Below are positions 24,591 through 37,411 of a stretch of DNA of 64,000 bases, piece after piece. Within the stretch, counting starts at the first letter, position 1. Each line of letters starts with the position of its first letter. The notes under the pieces are model-generated. The model ran no database searches and was not told the origin of the DNA. It saw only the letters and a list, made by a program, of their open reading frames with translations. This stretch comes from Saxidomus purpurata (taxonomy: Eukaryota > Mollusca > Bivalvia > Venerida > Veneridae). The position numbers and the translations under genes were made by a program. The stretch spans positions 4,709,542 through 4,773,541 of the forward strand of contig JAFMSR010000018.1 of the NCBI GenBank assembly GCA_022818135.1, written 5' to 3'.

Positions 24591-27500
24591 CACAGTCTGT
24601 GCATGGTTTATTGGTAAACATTTTACAAGAGAAATTATGTAGCGCATCGTGAGCCTCTGAAAATTGAATAAAAAAGTGTTTCAGTCCATTTGCCACAATT
24701 AAAGTCCCAGGATGACTTTGAATATACTGATATAATAACATAAATCTATTTATAGTACATGTATAATGAACCATGTTCTATATACTCTAAAACAATGTTG
24801 ACATTTGCCTTTCTTTCATATTCAAGTCGTTTCTTCAAGTCAAACAGTTGTCAGAAAGCCTTTCATACTTTCTGCAATTTCATTGAAAAAATACTGCGCT
24901 GTGTTTCTAATATAATCCTTATCGATTTAAAAGGCAAAGGAATATTTTTGGTACAAATAAAGCTCATTTCTGTCAGTAAGACATCTTTCTTGGTAAAACG
25001 AGAGTTACTTGTAAATGTGATCTTGGGACTTTAAAAGTGTCAGACATTGTACAGACTTTTTATATGCCATTTAACGTTAGTACATTGTAATAAGCCTTAC
25101 TGTTGCATATTGTATCAATTTTACAGTATGCTTATCAATAAACATACACAATGAGAACATAGCACTAGGGTATTCCAATAAATGTACTTCAAAGAAAATA
25201 ATTAATAAGGTTGCTATTTTAAATATTGCAAACGCAATCCTAAATCAGGCATACTACAATTTCAGATAAAAAGTACCCACTTGAGGGCTGCTAGGCAACT
25301 GATACAGTTTGTGATTTCCATTTTACATGTGAGTTAAAATTAACATAGAGTTTTAGAATTTACTTCAACTTTTGGGACTTAATTCACGATTCTGTTTTAT
25401 GCAACAAGTTCTGTTCATAATCAGCTTGATCATAATCAACCTGCACACCTCTGCTGGCTGATCACTTTCGCAACTGCTAATTTTTCATGCGCACCTTTTT
25501 CAATGATGAATGGTTTAGTACATACTGAAAGCTTGACAATTTGCATTTCAGATACTTCACAATAAAATGTGTTCCTCACCTTTCAGTTTCTGCTGCATTG
25601 AAAATCTAATTTTTCTTTCCTGTTCCAGTTCATTACACAGTGCATCTAAAAAAATAAAACATTAATACGTTTTTACCTCGAAAATGATGTATCTAGAGAA
25701 TATCTTTTTGTTTTCTTTAATGTTCTGATAAGGAATCTTTGTCTGATTCTAACTAAGTTGTAATTTACTGGGCCCCTCCATTTAAGCCATGTATTATTTA
25801 TGCCAATCAAGATGTACGCATTTTTAATCAGCTTTCGCCTCAAAATGCATTTTTAATACGAGGCTGTTACAAAAGCGCTCAGCTGATAGAGATTTAAACA
25901 ATTACGGGCAATTATCGGTAAAATGCATCTTTTGAAACTGAGAGGGTGTCGCCGTGTAGGTAAGATATCAGAAAGGGCTTTGGTTGTCATAAATATCAAT
26001 TATTCAATCACTCGGCCACAATGGATCCATCAAACATGTTTACATTATCTATGTAAAGTGTGCTAAAACAATCAAACGGCAATGTCGAAATGCAAATGTT
26101 GACGCTTTGGCCATTAGAAAAAAATTAGAAAACAAATGTCCCATCAACAGTAATGAAAAACACATAACGCCTAATACATTTGATTGCAATATTTATATTT
26201 CACTTTATGACTAACATTTTTTTTTTTGTGTATGTGATAAAATCCAGAAAATGGTTAAATGTCAATAGAAGGCTTTTATCGAAAATCATAAGTAGTGACT
26301 TGTATAATCATTGGACTACATGTGTTGCATTTTCAACGTTTTTTTAAAGAAATAACAAGATGTCTGGAAAGAAATTTATTAAGAATATCTCTAATTAATA
26401 TACCGAAAGAAGACACATCGATATTCTTAATATATTACAATCGCGAAATGTAAGAGGAAAGTGACAATACACGAATACAAAAACAGCAATTGTTTCTTTA
26501 AAACAAATGCGTTACAGGTTAAAACTGTTCCGCATGTATGGTGTGCAAATCTTTCACGGTCTTCAGAAAACGACCAAAATAATTTTAAAATATAGGAATT
26601 TTAGAATCTGTATATATAGCTCATAATTTTCGTTTTTGATTTCGTGTATTATGGCGCTACGATTTAAGATCAGTATTTGTTATTAAGCACCATGTAAGTT
26701 TAGGTAAAAATACGTTATAAGAATAAAGTATACTGAATAAGAAAACACACCTTTCATTGCCTGTAGCTGTTGTGTAATTTCATCTCTCTGGGTTTTTTCT
26801 TTCGTCACCTGGTCATGAAGACTTTTCTTGATTTTGTTGATATCCTCTTCCACCTGTTTTCGAATGTCCATTTCATTTTTCAGTTGTCTCTGAAGCTCCT
26901 CTGTAATCAATAGTTTATAGTTAATAAACCAACTGATTATGTTATGAACACATCACATAAGGGGGTAGATCTAGATCTCGCATCCACATTAAGAAAAAAT
27001 TCACAGCCTCGATATATTCTTGAAGTGGTCGCGTCACTGCATAGGGCATATAGGTCATTACAACGATCGGCTGTGCTATATGCGATTCATTTTGACAAAC
27101 TTTTACTTCTATTTTTAGTGTCAAGCCATTTTGAAGTAACGAAACAAGGATTTGACATAGACTTAAATAGTACAACCTGAAACTGGAAGCAATTTAAAAT
27201 AACTAAAATTAATTAAAAGAACCGTCACCAAAGCCCTACGTTTCAGCTAAAAATGCAGCAATTAGCGGTGAGATTAATAAAAAAGACATGTAGTTCCGTT
27301 AAAGCTGAATTTTGTCACCATACTAGCATTTTTTGCAAAGAAAATACATTTTTTCTATATGTTCTTTATATAATTATGTTCTTGAAAAATTCTTTTCTTT
27401 TTTTATTTTGCATTCGTTCATTGCACATTTGGCAATGATTACCTTAAACATTTTGTACCTAACACTTTTAAAATCACAAAAGCATTATCAAAACTATATG

Positions 27501-29419
27501 AGCTATAAAGCGATTACCATTAGGCACGGAACATAAACATGATATATAAGTTACCTTTTGTCATATTACTGACATCTTCTAGGCTAAGTTGAGAAGGTTT
27601 GTTTGAGTTTATGTCATCTTTCACTTGGTCTGTCTCTTCTGAAGCAGCTGAAAGTTATTAAAACTTATTAGTTGCAATACATAAGATCAGTAACACTTCT
27701 CAGAGATTTTTCAGATTACTGGTTTCTCATCTGATATTCAAATCGGACCGGCATGAAAATTTGTCCAGACCGGACTAACAGATTTTGAACTGTTCCGAGA
27801 AGGCAGTTTGATAAAATAGGTCCAAATTAGAAAACAGAATTTTTTCTCTGTGTCAAAGAGTTTGCTTGTTGATGTTACAACATATTACCCCATATTGAAT
27901 ACCATGCTAATTATATGTCATAATGTGACATGAGATAGATTGACACTTCATCCAATTACAGAGCAGTTTTAATGTCAAATTAATTGAAATCAATATTCTC
28001 ATTTAATCGGAATAACTCTTTTATTTCGATGCGCTAGTCAACTTGTCCGTCTGTCAAACTCATTCCATTTGAACAGGTTGAGATCTATATTGCCAACCGT
28101 CTCTAAACATGCAAGAAATCTCGATCTTTCTATGTAGAATTTTCTGAGAGACTGACTGCTTAACACGAGGTATTTGTTTGTGGTGACATGGTCAATAGAA
28201 AGAAGATCAACTATATAGAACTGATTTCACTGTAAACGAATCCCCCCAAAAAAAGAAAACCAAAGAAGACCGCTAATGTCAACAAGTGTTGTCAGTAACA
28301 GACCACTGTATATCTGACATTTACATGGAAGATCAAAGGACCATGTTTCAGATACCTATACATATGAATAAGCAGAAGAATTGGACACACATCTCTTTAA
28401 CTTTATAAGTAAGCTATAAGAGTTTTATCTATATATGATATATATGTCAGACGTAACTGCAACGTAATCAAATTCGGACTACATCATTACCTTGTCGCTA
28501 TAGGACCGTGGAGAAAACATTTATGAATTATTTCTGTCTTTACGTGACATTCACCAGAACGCTACTTTTAAAATGCAACAGGGCAATAGTAAATTAAGCC
28601 TTTTCTGTGTTCAAACTGATAACTTTAATGTCTTATGTATACGATGCAGCACATTTTGAGGCTCATCAAACGTATTTTCTCTTCTTTGGTTAATCTTTTA
28701 ACGACATTGCAATTTGTACTGTTGGGATTGGCAAATACTTTGACTGAAGCTTTTCAATTAATTGCAGGGCTGACAATAACAGCAGAACAACAGCGTGACG
28801 GGAGAAGAAAAAATAATGGTAACTTTATATCACAAGCTTTCATTTTTTACACCAAAGATTTAAAGCAGAGGATGTAGACAATAGGGACTACGCTTTTGAG
28901 AAAGTATTTAGAGGTTCAGGGTAAGTGTTATCGACAACTTTCCGAACAACATTTACAAGTACTACTTACCACTAGTTCCAGGGTTAGTTTCTTTTTTCAC
29001 CGGTTCCTGAAAATCAAAAGGAAACGTTTATGTTTAAATGTATTTCTATTGATAGAAATACTATCACTGGATTACTGCAATCAATGAAACAACACATCCC
29101 CAGTAAAAACTAGTAATACGTTGAAGTAAAAATACAAATTAAAATAAATCGCTTTATTCTACATTGTATTTGGAGACATAAAAGTTAAAACCCGTACATT
29201 TTGAAAAGTATTCGTCTTTTATTTTCTGTTGAAATATATTACTAGTATATTAGAAGCTTGAAACTGCACAAGGTGAATATTGAATGATAGGTAAATAAGT
29301 AAATTATCTTAATTTATATTTATCAATTATATCTGAATATTTGGACTGACTCGGTATTGGTTAACATGTTCTCCAGATCCTAAAATACAATTCTACTGCC
29401 CCGTATAACAGCAGCTAAT

Positions 29420-29472
<53 letters not shown>

Positions 29473-29481
29473 GACAGAGAC

Positions 29482-29542
<61 letters not shown>

Positions 29543-32500
29543 AATGGGTAGGGGGGCTTCTTTTTCTAAATAAATTAGTCGGTTTAGCATTTGTTCAGCA
29601 TTTTAAAAATATATTTAAAAAATATTAAGCTATTGATATTTTTCATTTGTATTGTACCTTCTTGCCTACGTGTAAAAAATTATCAAAATAAATAGCATTT
29701 GGTGGTCGTCGTTGTTGTAAATATTTATTTCAACTTATTGATCAACGCATGCCTTAGAAAGATTAGCAGCGACTTCATCTCTGAGGATAAAATTGATAAT
29801 TATCATTATGTGAAACGGAAGTTTACGTGAAACTGGAATGCGGCAGGTACACTAATAAACCGTTTTATGCAACTGATCAGTTGTATAGGGGTGGGGGTTC
29901 ATCCTTGCCCTATCGGATTTGTTTTCAATCATATTTACTGTTAGTGTAACTTACACCATTTAAAAGTCCCGTTTGATTCTGTTTATTTTATAACCAATTT
30001 GCCAACATCATAAAATATAGCCTTCAATGTAATACCACCATCAGCGAAGAAAAAAGTCAAATTAGAGCTAATTTTATGGTCCGTAAATTACAACTATACA
30101 TGGTTATTCGAACTACTGTTATAAATTATTGTGTTACCGGGTTGGTTGTTACAAATTAGTGTCGCATGCTTAAGGACATTAATAATAAAATAAAGAGTCG
30201 CGGTCTTTTAGAAACTACTTCTTCAAAGTTGTTAAAGTCGGAACTAAATAGCCTTTGATGAAATGCAACTGTCCATATGGATTAAGTAGAGGCACTAAAT
30301 ATTTGAGAAAAGTATTTTCAAAAGAAAATGATACGATGTTCTAAAAATTTCTATACTCCTGTAAAACTTGAAATTCTTTTAGGCTTTATGCTAGCTTTTA
30401 AAGAAGTAAGCTTTGATTGAATTTATCAAATATCCGTATGCTTTCTTCCTGTTTTTTGTTAACTAGACCGTTCTTATGTCTTCTCTAAATATACCAAACG
30501 AATATATAAATGTTGCAGCTTACTAAATATTGTATGATTGTCAACTATTTTAAATAAAGATTTATGGTTGTAACTACTTAAGCTTCTGGGTCACAACAGA
30601 GATGTACTGACTGACAGATGTTTTTTTAACGTTTCATCTGACAGAAAAACTAAAATAGCGTGAAGGAATGGTGTCACGCCTTCAATATCTTGCACGATAA
30701 ATTTGTGTTTATCCTCATGATCTTGAAATGTAGATGGCTTGTTATCACCACTTGGAAAAATTTCACGGATGATTTAAACAGTTAGTTGAAATTAAATATT
30801 CATCAAAAAGATGTACCTCTAATTAAGATGTATTCCATTTTGTTCATAAAGACAAAACGCACTTGTGTAAAATGTATTGCCAGATATTATTGCCAAGCAT
30901 ATGATGCTATCTCAAAATGTTTCTAATTGCCATGGGTGTAAAAGTTTCTGAATAATAACAAATCCATTTGAAGATATTATCTATAGAACAATTTAAAACC
31001 TATTTACTATATCTAACTCATTAAGTTAATTGTTTTAAAGTTACTAGAAATATACAATGCCCCTTTTAACATAGGTACACTATGTATACAAGATAGACTG
31101 ATATCACCGTTGCTTTCTGGCGATGAAACTATACTGCAGTAGATTCTTGTTTCGGTACAAAGAAATTTGTGGAATCTTTATCGAGCTACCTCATGGTTTA
31201 TTTTTTATCTAACTTAATGTCGTCAAGTGATGTTGATGACATTTGGCAAACATGAATATACAGTTCAACACGTGTTTTGACAAATGTGGCAGGGAACTTA
31301 ACTTGAAAGCTGTCACATTTTAGTCAGCAAATATTTACTAGTGCAAGGTACCAGTATTCTTGGGCGTGTTTTATACAACATGTGAATAAATATAATTAAG
31401 ACACCTGACCACTAGTTATTGAAAATAAAAACAATCTCACCTGTTCAATTAGACTGGTCATATACATTGGACTTTTGTTTTCAATAGTCCTTTCCTCGGC
31501 AGTAATAGGCTGGGCACCATTGCTGTCTGTGCCTTCGTTGTTGTTAGTGACACTTGTATCGGGGGAATAAAGTCGGTTGTCTACTATTTCTTCTTTGTTG
31601 TTATCAACTGAGCTATTAAAAAAGCACTCGTCTTCAATGTCAACATCGGATTCTTCTGTTTCTATATTGTTTGTATTTTCAGTGTCCTCTTTCATACATT
31701 CTTCACTTGTGTTTGTTACTATCGGGTCAAGGTTGTCATTTCTTGATGATTTTCCAACCGGTCTGAAAGCTGAAGGCCTACATGATTGGCTTTTAGATTT
31801 TAAAGACTCAGAAGGAGAACCAAATGTTTGCGATACGCTGTCCTCGTCTTCTGACGACGAATGAGTATCTGACGGAGACTGCCGAAGATTTATTGGAGCT
31901 GATAAGTCTTTTACTTGAGAACTGTTGAAATAATTTTTCCCAAATCCTGTTAAACCACTTGGTCTTGAAGTAAACTGATTAGTCCAAAATAAATCGTAAG
32001 GTGGTATAATATAGTCTGTCGGCTGTCTCCAAGGATGGAACGCTAAACTTTGATTCTGTTTTCCCTCATTTCGTATCTCATTTTTGTTGATCTGATACTG
32101 CAGTGCAAGAGGATTTGGAGTATTCAACGCACTAAATGGATATGTTTTTCCGGGCATGGAAAATAGTGGATAACTTTGGTACTGTGGTCCAAAAGCTTGT
32201 TTCGATAGCATATTATCGTCAGTTGATGATTTCTGTCTTTTCTCTTCAGTTGAATTGTGAGATTCGGAGTAACCCTCAGACGATAGCATTCTTTTTCTGC
32301 TTCCGCCATTAAACATTGCTTTCACGTCTTCCCAAGCATGGTGAATTTCATCATTTTCACCTCCGGTGGCGAGGTTTAGATGACGTCGCCAAGAATTAAA
32401 ATTTGCAGCGTCAGGGTGGCTATATTTTGAGTCTGGAGCTCGATGAAAATGAAATATAAATTTGTTTGGTGAAAAATATAGGTTACAGAAATTACATCGT

Positions 32501-33024
32501 ATGCATTTTGCACGGGAACTGTTGTATCTTGAGGGTTCAAATTTACCTTTGCATCCCCAGCCACAATTGTGATGGACTTCGAAATAAAAGTTATCCGGCA
32601 ACTTTGGAGGACGGTTGTCTTCTAGGAAAGACTTTACTAGTCGCTCAGCTTCCCGTTTTGTGATCATACCGCATCTTCTGCTAGAGATTGGCATGGCTCC
32701 TGCTCGCCGGAGTATTTCAAGTTGAACTGGGGTACACTGTACACATGTGATTCCCAGAGCAACACGACGATTGTGTATTTCATTGTAACTAAATTTCTTC
32801 AGCAAAGTGTTGGAAATTTGTGCGAGGCACAGCCGTTCTTTTCCATCTATGTGTAAGGAGACAATCGGAATCCCATGCAAGAGGGCGGATGATACCTGGT
32901 TTTGTCTGTAAGTGTAGCCAGTGGGGTGTGTTTGCTCAGGCGTCTTTAAAATAGTAGATTTTTTCATATCTGCTTTAGGTGCTTCAGTTTCTAGAGACGT
33001 GCTTGAGCAAATGTCCAACTCCAT
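24565..33024 (-). CDS. SKOR: SKOR/Fussel-family (Ski-related) transcriptional corepressor
   Basis: Six coding exons on the minus strand: 33024-31441, 29006-28970, 27647-27555, 26900-26751, 25645-25580 and 24656-24565. All have GT/AG junctions and matching phases (0,1,1,1,1), for 673 residues. The start MELDICSST lies 4 bases after an acceptor (CCATTTAAG, exon edge 33028), so a 5' UTR exon lies upstream. A Ski/Sno/Dac domain (about 40-135: GIPIVSLHIDGKERLCLAQI, NRRVALGITCVQCTPVQLEI, MITKREAERL) is followed by the SMAD4-binding SAND-like domain with its cysteine/histidine cluster (C154, C158, C174, C177, C180, H192, H194; YFSPNKFIFHFHR; NFNSWRRHL). A long Ser/acidic linker leads to a C-terminal coiled coil (about 572-650) and ALHNFSCKM. 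These match SKOR proteins, nuclear corepressors that bind SMADs and act in neurons. Ski and SnoL have different linkers and C-termini. Introns hold 26944-27180 and 28635-28877 open frames that I do not regard as exons. Confidence 0.93.
29418..29543. repeat. (GA)n / (CAGA)n microsatellite
   Basis: Compound simple repeat in the first coding intron of SKOR: a GA run, then about ten CAGA units, CAGAGA units and a longer GA run. The Ser/Leu-rich minus-strand open frame across it is an artefact. Confidence 0.95.
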
Positions 33025-33028
33025 TGTT

Positions 33029-34959
33029 CTTAAATGGAAAGGAAATAAATTAATAAGTAAACAACTAACTAAATAAATAAATGAATTTAAACACAATGAA
33101 CAGCATTGCTGTGTTTCATGAAAAAAATATGATAAAAAAGGTAAAGGAGCTTTTACTATTGTTGAATACAGAATATACTGTTTGATAATTACAATTAATG
33201 CATGATTTGTGTTGATGATTAAATACCTGCATTTTTTCTCATCACTTTAACGACATAGTTGTCTTAAATTACAAGAATTGTAAGGTAAATCGATTTCCTT
33301 TGATACCTTTTGTAAATAATGTCAGCGCGAAAATAAGACGCACTAAAGTTCACAAAACCACAAGTGGCTTTATATTTATTGTTTTAGACTTTGCATTAAA
33401 ATATTTTGCCATATGGTCCAGAGAAAATCATTTATTTCACTTTCTTTGACCTGTCTCTTTCTGAACTTAATCCGGAAAATGCCAGAAAGAATTTCACTCT
33501 TGTCCATATGTTTCCGGGATACTATGGTTGTAATTAATAATCTGTATTTTCTACTTTTACAGCCCGCTTACAAAAATAAGCGAGCCGTGAAAAAGGGTCT
33601 TGTTTCTACTTCGGGTATCGGATATTCGTGTTTTGTCATCGATGCTACGGTGAGAGCGTAGCGGACCACCATATGGTGAAAACGAGGCGATATCTTGTCT
33701 CACCACGTGGGTAATCAAGGTGATTTATTTGATGTGGACGGTGCAATTAATTACCCGTATAAATACTAATACAGTTATAGCGTGCTAGAAATTATGATAT
33801 TCCCCTTTAATACTAGAGTCTTAACAAATAAATCCTATTGATCAAGACATTTTTAAATGTACTATTCGGATTTCTCAGTTTTGCTCCAAGGACTGCAATA
33901 CTTTAATTTACGAATGTAATTGTATTTTTTCATAAAATAAACTGTAATCATAGCGTGAAAGATTTATCCTCATACAATGTCAGTTTTAAAATTGTATCAT
34001 ACAATAAATCTTTTCCCCCATTTTTGATATGTTGTTTAAACACTTATATCAGAACATGGACATTTCTTTGGTTTAGGCCTCAATTTTAAATTAATTTGCA
34101 TAATTAAGTGTACGAAACAAAATCGATAAAATCTACGAAAGGTAAGGGAAATTTTTGCCAAATAAAAGCATACACAATTAACTAAGTTGCTTACAGGGAC
34201 GCTAAGTTATTTACCGATTATTTAAAATTCCGCCGATAATTATTGCCAGATACCTTACTGTTTGAAAACGATCAACAGTATTTTACCTTTAAATGTTGAT
34301 ACGTATATTAAATATTATTGATGAATGCAATAAATGTTTGTGATGTCTTAATTATTTCTTCAAAATTTTTATAATAAAAATGACTCCCGATTCTAAATTG
34401 CTAAAAGCGAATTATTAAAAGAGGTCAATTTAAATTGATAGTGCCCTTCAAAGTGAACATCATTAGTAATCACTGATTTATACTCTTAGAAAAATGAATC
34501 CTACCAAAGTTATAACTAAAACATATGTATATGAATATTTCTTATTTTTATTGAATAGTTGAATACAGATTAAAACCTTTTTGACTATCCAAATGCACAT
34601 ATTTTTGAGGCTTCTTTCAATTAGGGAAATATATCAGTTTAAGTTAATTCTTACAAGTTTTCAAAGCATTCATAGTATCATCTCATCTGACTTGACCATG
34701 TACTATTCTGTTCATGATATTGTTTGACCATTTTGAAGGATACTTAGCGTAATATAAGTTTAAAGATTTTCATTTACCTTTTAATTGTCAGATGTTTAAA
34801 ACGTTCACTGCTACAGCATGATCATATATTATATGTTGATTGTACTATATAGTAATTATAGTATGATAATGTCAAGCCGTCGGACGAATTAGTTATATAT
34901 TATCATAGAAATATTCCAGACTGTTATTCTCAGTTTTGAAAACGAATGACCATGATATA
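33029..34959. other. Upstream intron or flank of SKOR
   Basis: Begins with the polypyrimidine tract of the SKOR exon acceptor. About 33560-33770 is less AT-rich and contains CACGTG at about 33703 and TATAAATA near 33760, without a gene attached. No coding blocks were recognised. Confidence 0.4.
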
Positions 34960-35572
34960 TATTGTTAAAAGCAAGGATAAGGGACCAATTTGTTCAAGAA
35001 TGGCGTGCATGCATAAATGTTATGCCAAAATTACATTGGTATTGTAAATATAAATCTGAATTCTGTTTTGAAAAATATTTAGATAAGGTATCAAGTGAAA
35101 CCCTTAGAAAACAGTTGACTAGTATACGGTTAAGTTCACATTGTTTAGAGATAGAATTTGGTAGATATAATAATGTAGCTAGAGAAAATAGATTATGTAA
35201 ATTATGTAAATTATGTAATCAAAATGTTACAGAATCGGAATATCATTTTATATTGTATTTACTATACAGGTGTATAAGAATGAAATACCTAGGTCATTGT
35301 TCATGGCCTAGTCTGCAAAAATTTAACTCACTCATGTCATCTAAAAGTAAAAAATGTATGTTTAATCTTGCAAAATTTATTAAAGACGCTTTACAATTAC
35401 GCAAAAATACTCTTGAAAATGTCATTGTCTTCTGATCGCAAATGTAGGTACTGATATGTTCTTTATTATTTGTGTATATGTTCACTTTCATGTATGTATA
35501 GACTTTTCCATAAGTTATTCTCTTATGTTTGTAAATGGCCAAAGGCAAATGTATTGCTGATTGCTAATAAAC

Positions 35573-35612
<40 letters not shown>
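34960..35612 (+). mobile_element. 5'-truncated non-LTR retrotransposon, second copy, with (TTGA)n tail
   Basis: The open frame to 35435 reads LKARIRDQFVQEW, then RLSSHCLEIEFGRY, CKLCNQNVTESEYHF, SWPSLQKFNSL and KFIKDALQLRKNTL. It is the same family as 8943-9430 but extends further 5'. The 3' UTR GGCCAAAGGCAAATG...CTAATAAACTTGATTGATTG ends in about nine TTGA units (35573-35612). A small internal duplication gives LCKLCKLC. There is no reverse transcriptase core, so it is inactive. It lies on the opposite strand to SKOR in its upstream region. Confidence 0.8.
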
Positions 35613-35615
<3 letters not shown>

Positions 35616-37293
35616 TTATAAGATTAACATTCAATAAGGTTTCTTTACAGAACTTTAATCAAGTGGTATAAAAAATATATATGTGCTTGAAGTCTTACTG
35701 CATCTTGCTGTTTTTGTTTTCAATAAGAACATATTATATCAACCGTTCCTAATGAATCATTTAGTTGTTCAGGAAAACTAGAAGCAATATTTAATTATCA
35801 TTAAATATTTATAAAATAATGTACACACTCGTCATTTTAGTGCGCTACACGTGTAGCCTGTCACATGTCATGCAAAAATACCCACATCCATCCAATAATT
35901 ACATTTAAAACCAAAGACTTTCACACAACAAAAAGCGTGCTCGCTTAAAGTGTATTGTACCACTGATTATTTTTGCAATTTTTCACCGTCGTCTTTAAGT
36001 TAAAGATGGGCATACATTTACAGATATTTATAATTTATACCCCGGATCAGTTGTAAATTAAATTGACATGTAGTTTTATAGGAATAGGAATTATGAAAGG
36101 CCGCACTTTTTCATAAATAATTCTTAATTAACAAAAATAGCCTCATACGAAATGTAACCTCTACAAATCTTACCTTTCTACTTTTTTCTCTTCTTTAAAT
36201 ATATGTTCTCTTAAGAGAAAATAATCCGCTATAAGTCCTATGCAGGCATGCCAGACTTAAGAATGAATTCATTCATATTTAACCTTATTTAGGAAAAATA
36301 TGTATAATTAAAATATCACTCAGTATCATTTTGAATATGGTAATACTATACATTGATGTAATAAAATAAAGTCATATGTTTATATATTATCTAGATTTTT
36401 GAAAATAAAAAACTCATCAATCTTAAATTCAGTTTTATAACTGACTGCAAAATTTGATTAAATGACATATTTAAAACGACTTGTTACCTTAGTGTAAAGT
36501 AATTATTGTCGTTATCCATCTTTGCATTTCATTAATTCACAAAAGCAAAACATGCCGATGAAAAATATTTACGATATAAATTTTAAATAATATATTAACA
36601 GGATATGTTCCCAGGCGTTTCAATATGTCTGTTAAATAATATATTAATAATGAAAGCTTATATCAAATAAACCCTGTTGAACATATCTGTGTTTTATTTT
36701 TCTTGTTCTTGTTGTCACATTTTATAATTACATCACTTAATATAATTAATATTAGAAATATAAGATTTATTTTATGTTATGTACTTTTAAATGGATGAGA
36801 GCGCAATGTCTTTTAATACTCAAAATTATATAAGCAAATATTCATTACAGCAAAAATATATCTACATACCTTTTTAAAAGTTTCTTGCATATAGGTATCT
36901 TCAACATACGAAGTAGTTGAAAAACAGATACGTAAGTTTTTGTATTCAGTAGATGTACAGTATTATACACCGATCACTAACACGTAAAACTATCAATAGA
37001 AGCAACTATAAAGGGTAAAATTAATTCCAGAAGTTGATTTTCATTAGGATCGTAATTGCCTATTTTAAATCGCAAGACAATCTGTTACTGGAGTCAATCC
37101 GCTAGGCTATTTATGAACGAGGAAACATAATTAATCAGCGAAAAGTCCGACCCCACCACATCAAGCAGGTTGCCTTATTTAAAATTATGTGTTCCACGCA
37201 TTTAACGGTAAATTTCTATTGTCATCGGCTATGAATAAGGAAAATATTATGATTTTCAAATGAAATGAAGCCATAAAATCGCCTCTAGGCGTG
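35613..37293. other. SKOR upstream region, nothing recognised
   Basis: AT-rich sequence without coding blocks, RNA genes or named repeats that I can support. Confidence 0.4.
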
Positions 37294-37411
37294 TTTGCAT
37301 GCGCTACTAGAACGCAGCATCACAAAGGGACAGCCTTCATTGGCCAATAATTGAAATGACACGCTGTCAATCAGCCCGCTCATGCGCAATAGATGATGAT
37401 GTAGCCACGTG
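37294..37411. promoter_or_regulatory. Cluster of transcription-factor-like motifs upstream of SKOR
   Basis: Within 118 bases of less AT-rich sequence are an octamer TTTGCAT (37294), ACAAAG (37322, Sox/TCF-like), ATTGGCCAAT (37339, a double CCAAT box), TGTCAATCA (37365, Pbx/Meis-type), CATGCGCA (37381, NRF1-like) and CACGTG (37406, E-box). The cluster lies about 4.3 kb upstream of the first coding exon of SKOR, where a 5' UTR exon and promoter are expected. It is a candidate promoter or enhancer only. Confidence 0.3.

Noticed and set aside
26942..27180. Two 77-78-codon frames on opposite strands in a SKOR intron
   Set aside because: The flanking SKOR exons join in phase without it, and neither frame has splice borders that fit.
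28635..28877. 80-codon plus-strand frame in a SKOR intron
   Set aside because: Opposite strand to SKOR, no motif and no splice partners.
29393..29590. Ser/Leu/Cys-rich minus-strand frame
   Set aside because: Translation of a GA/CAGA microsatellite.
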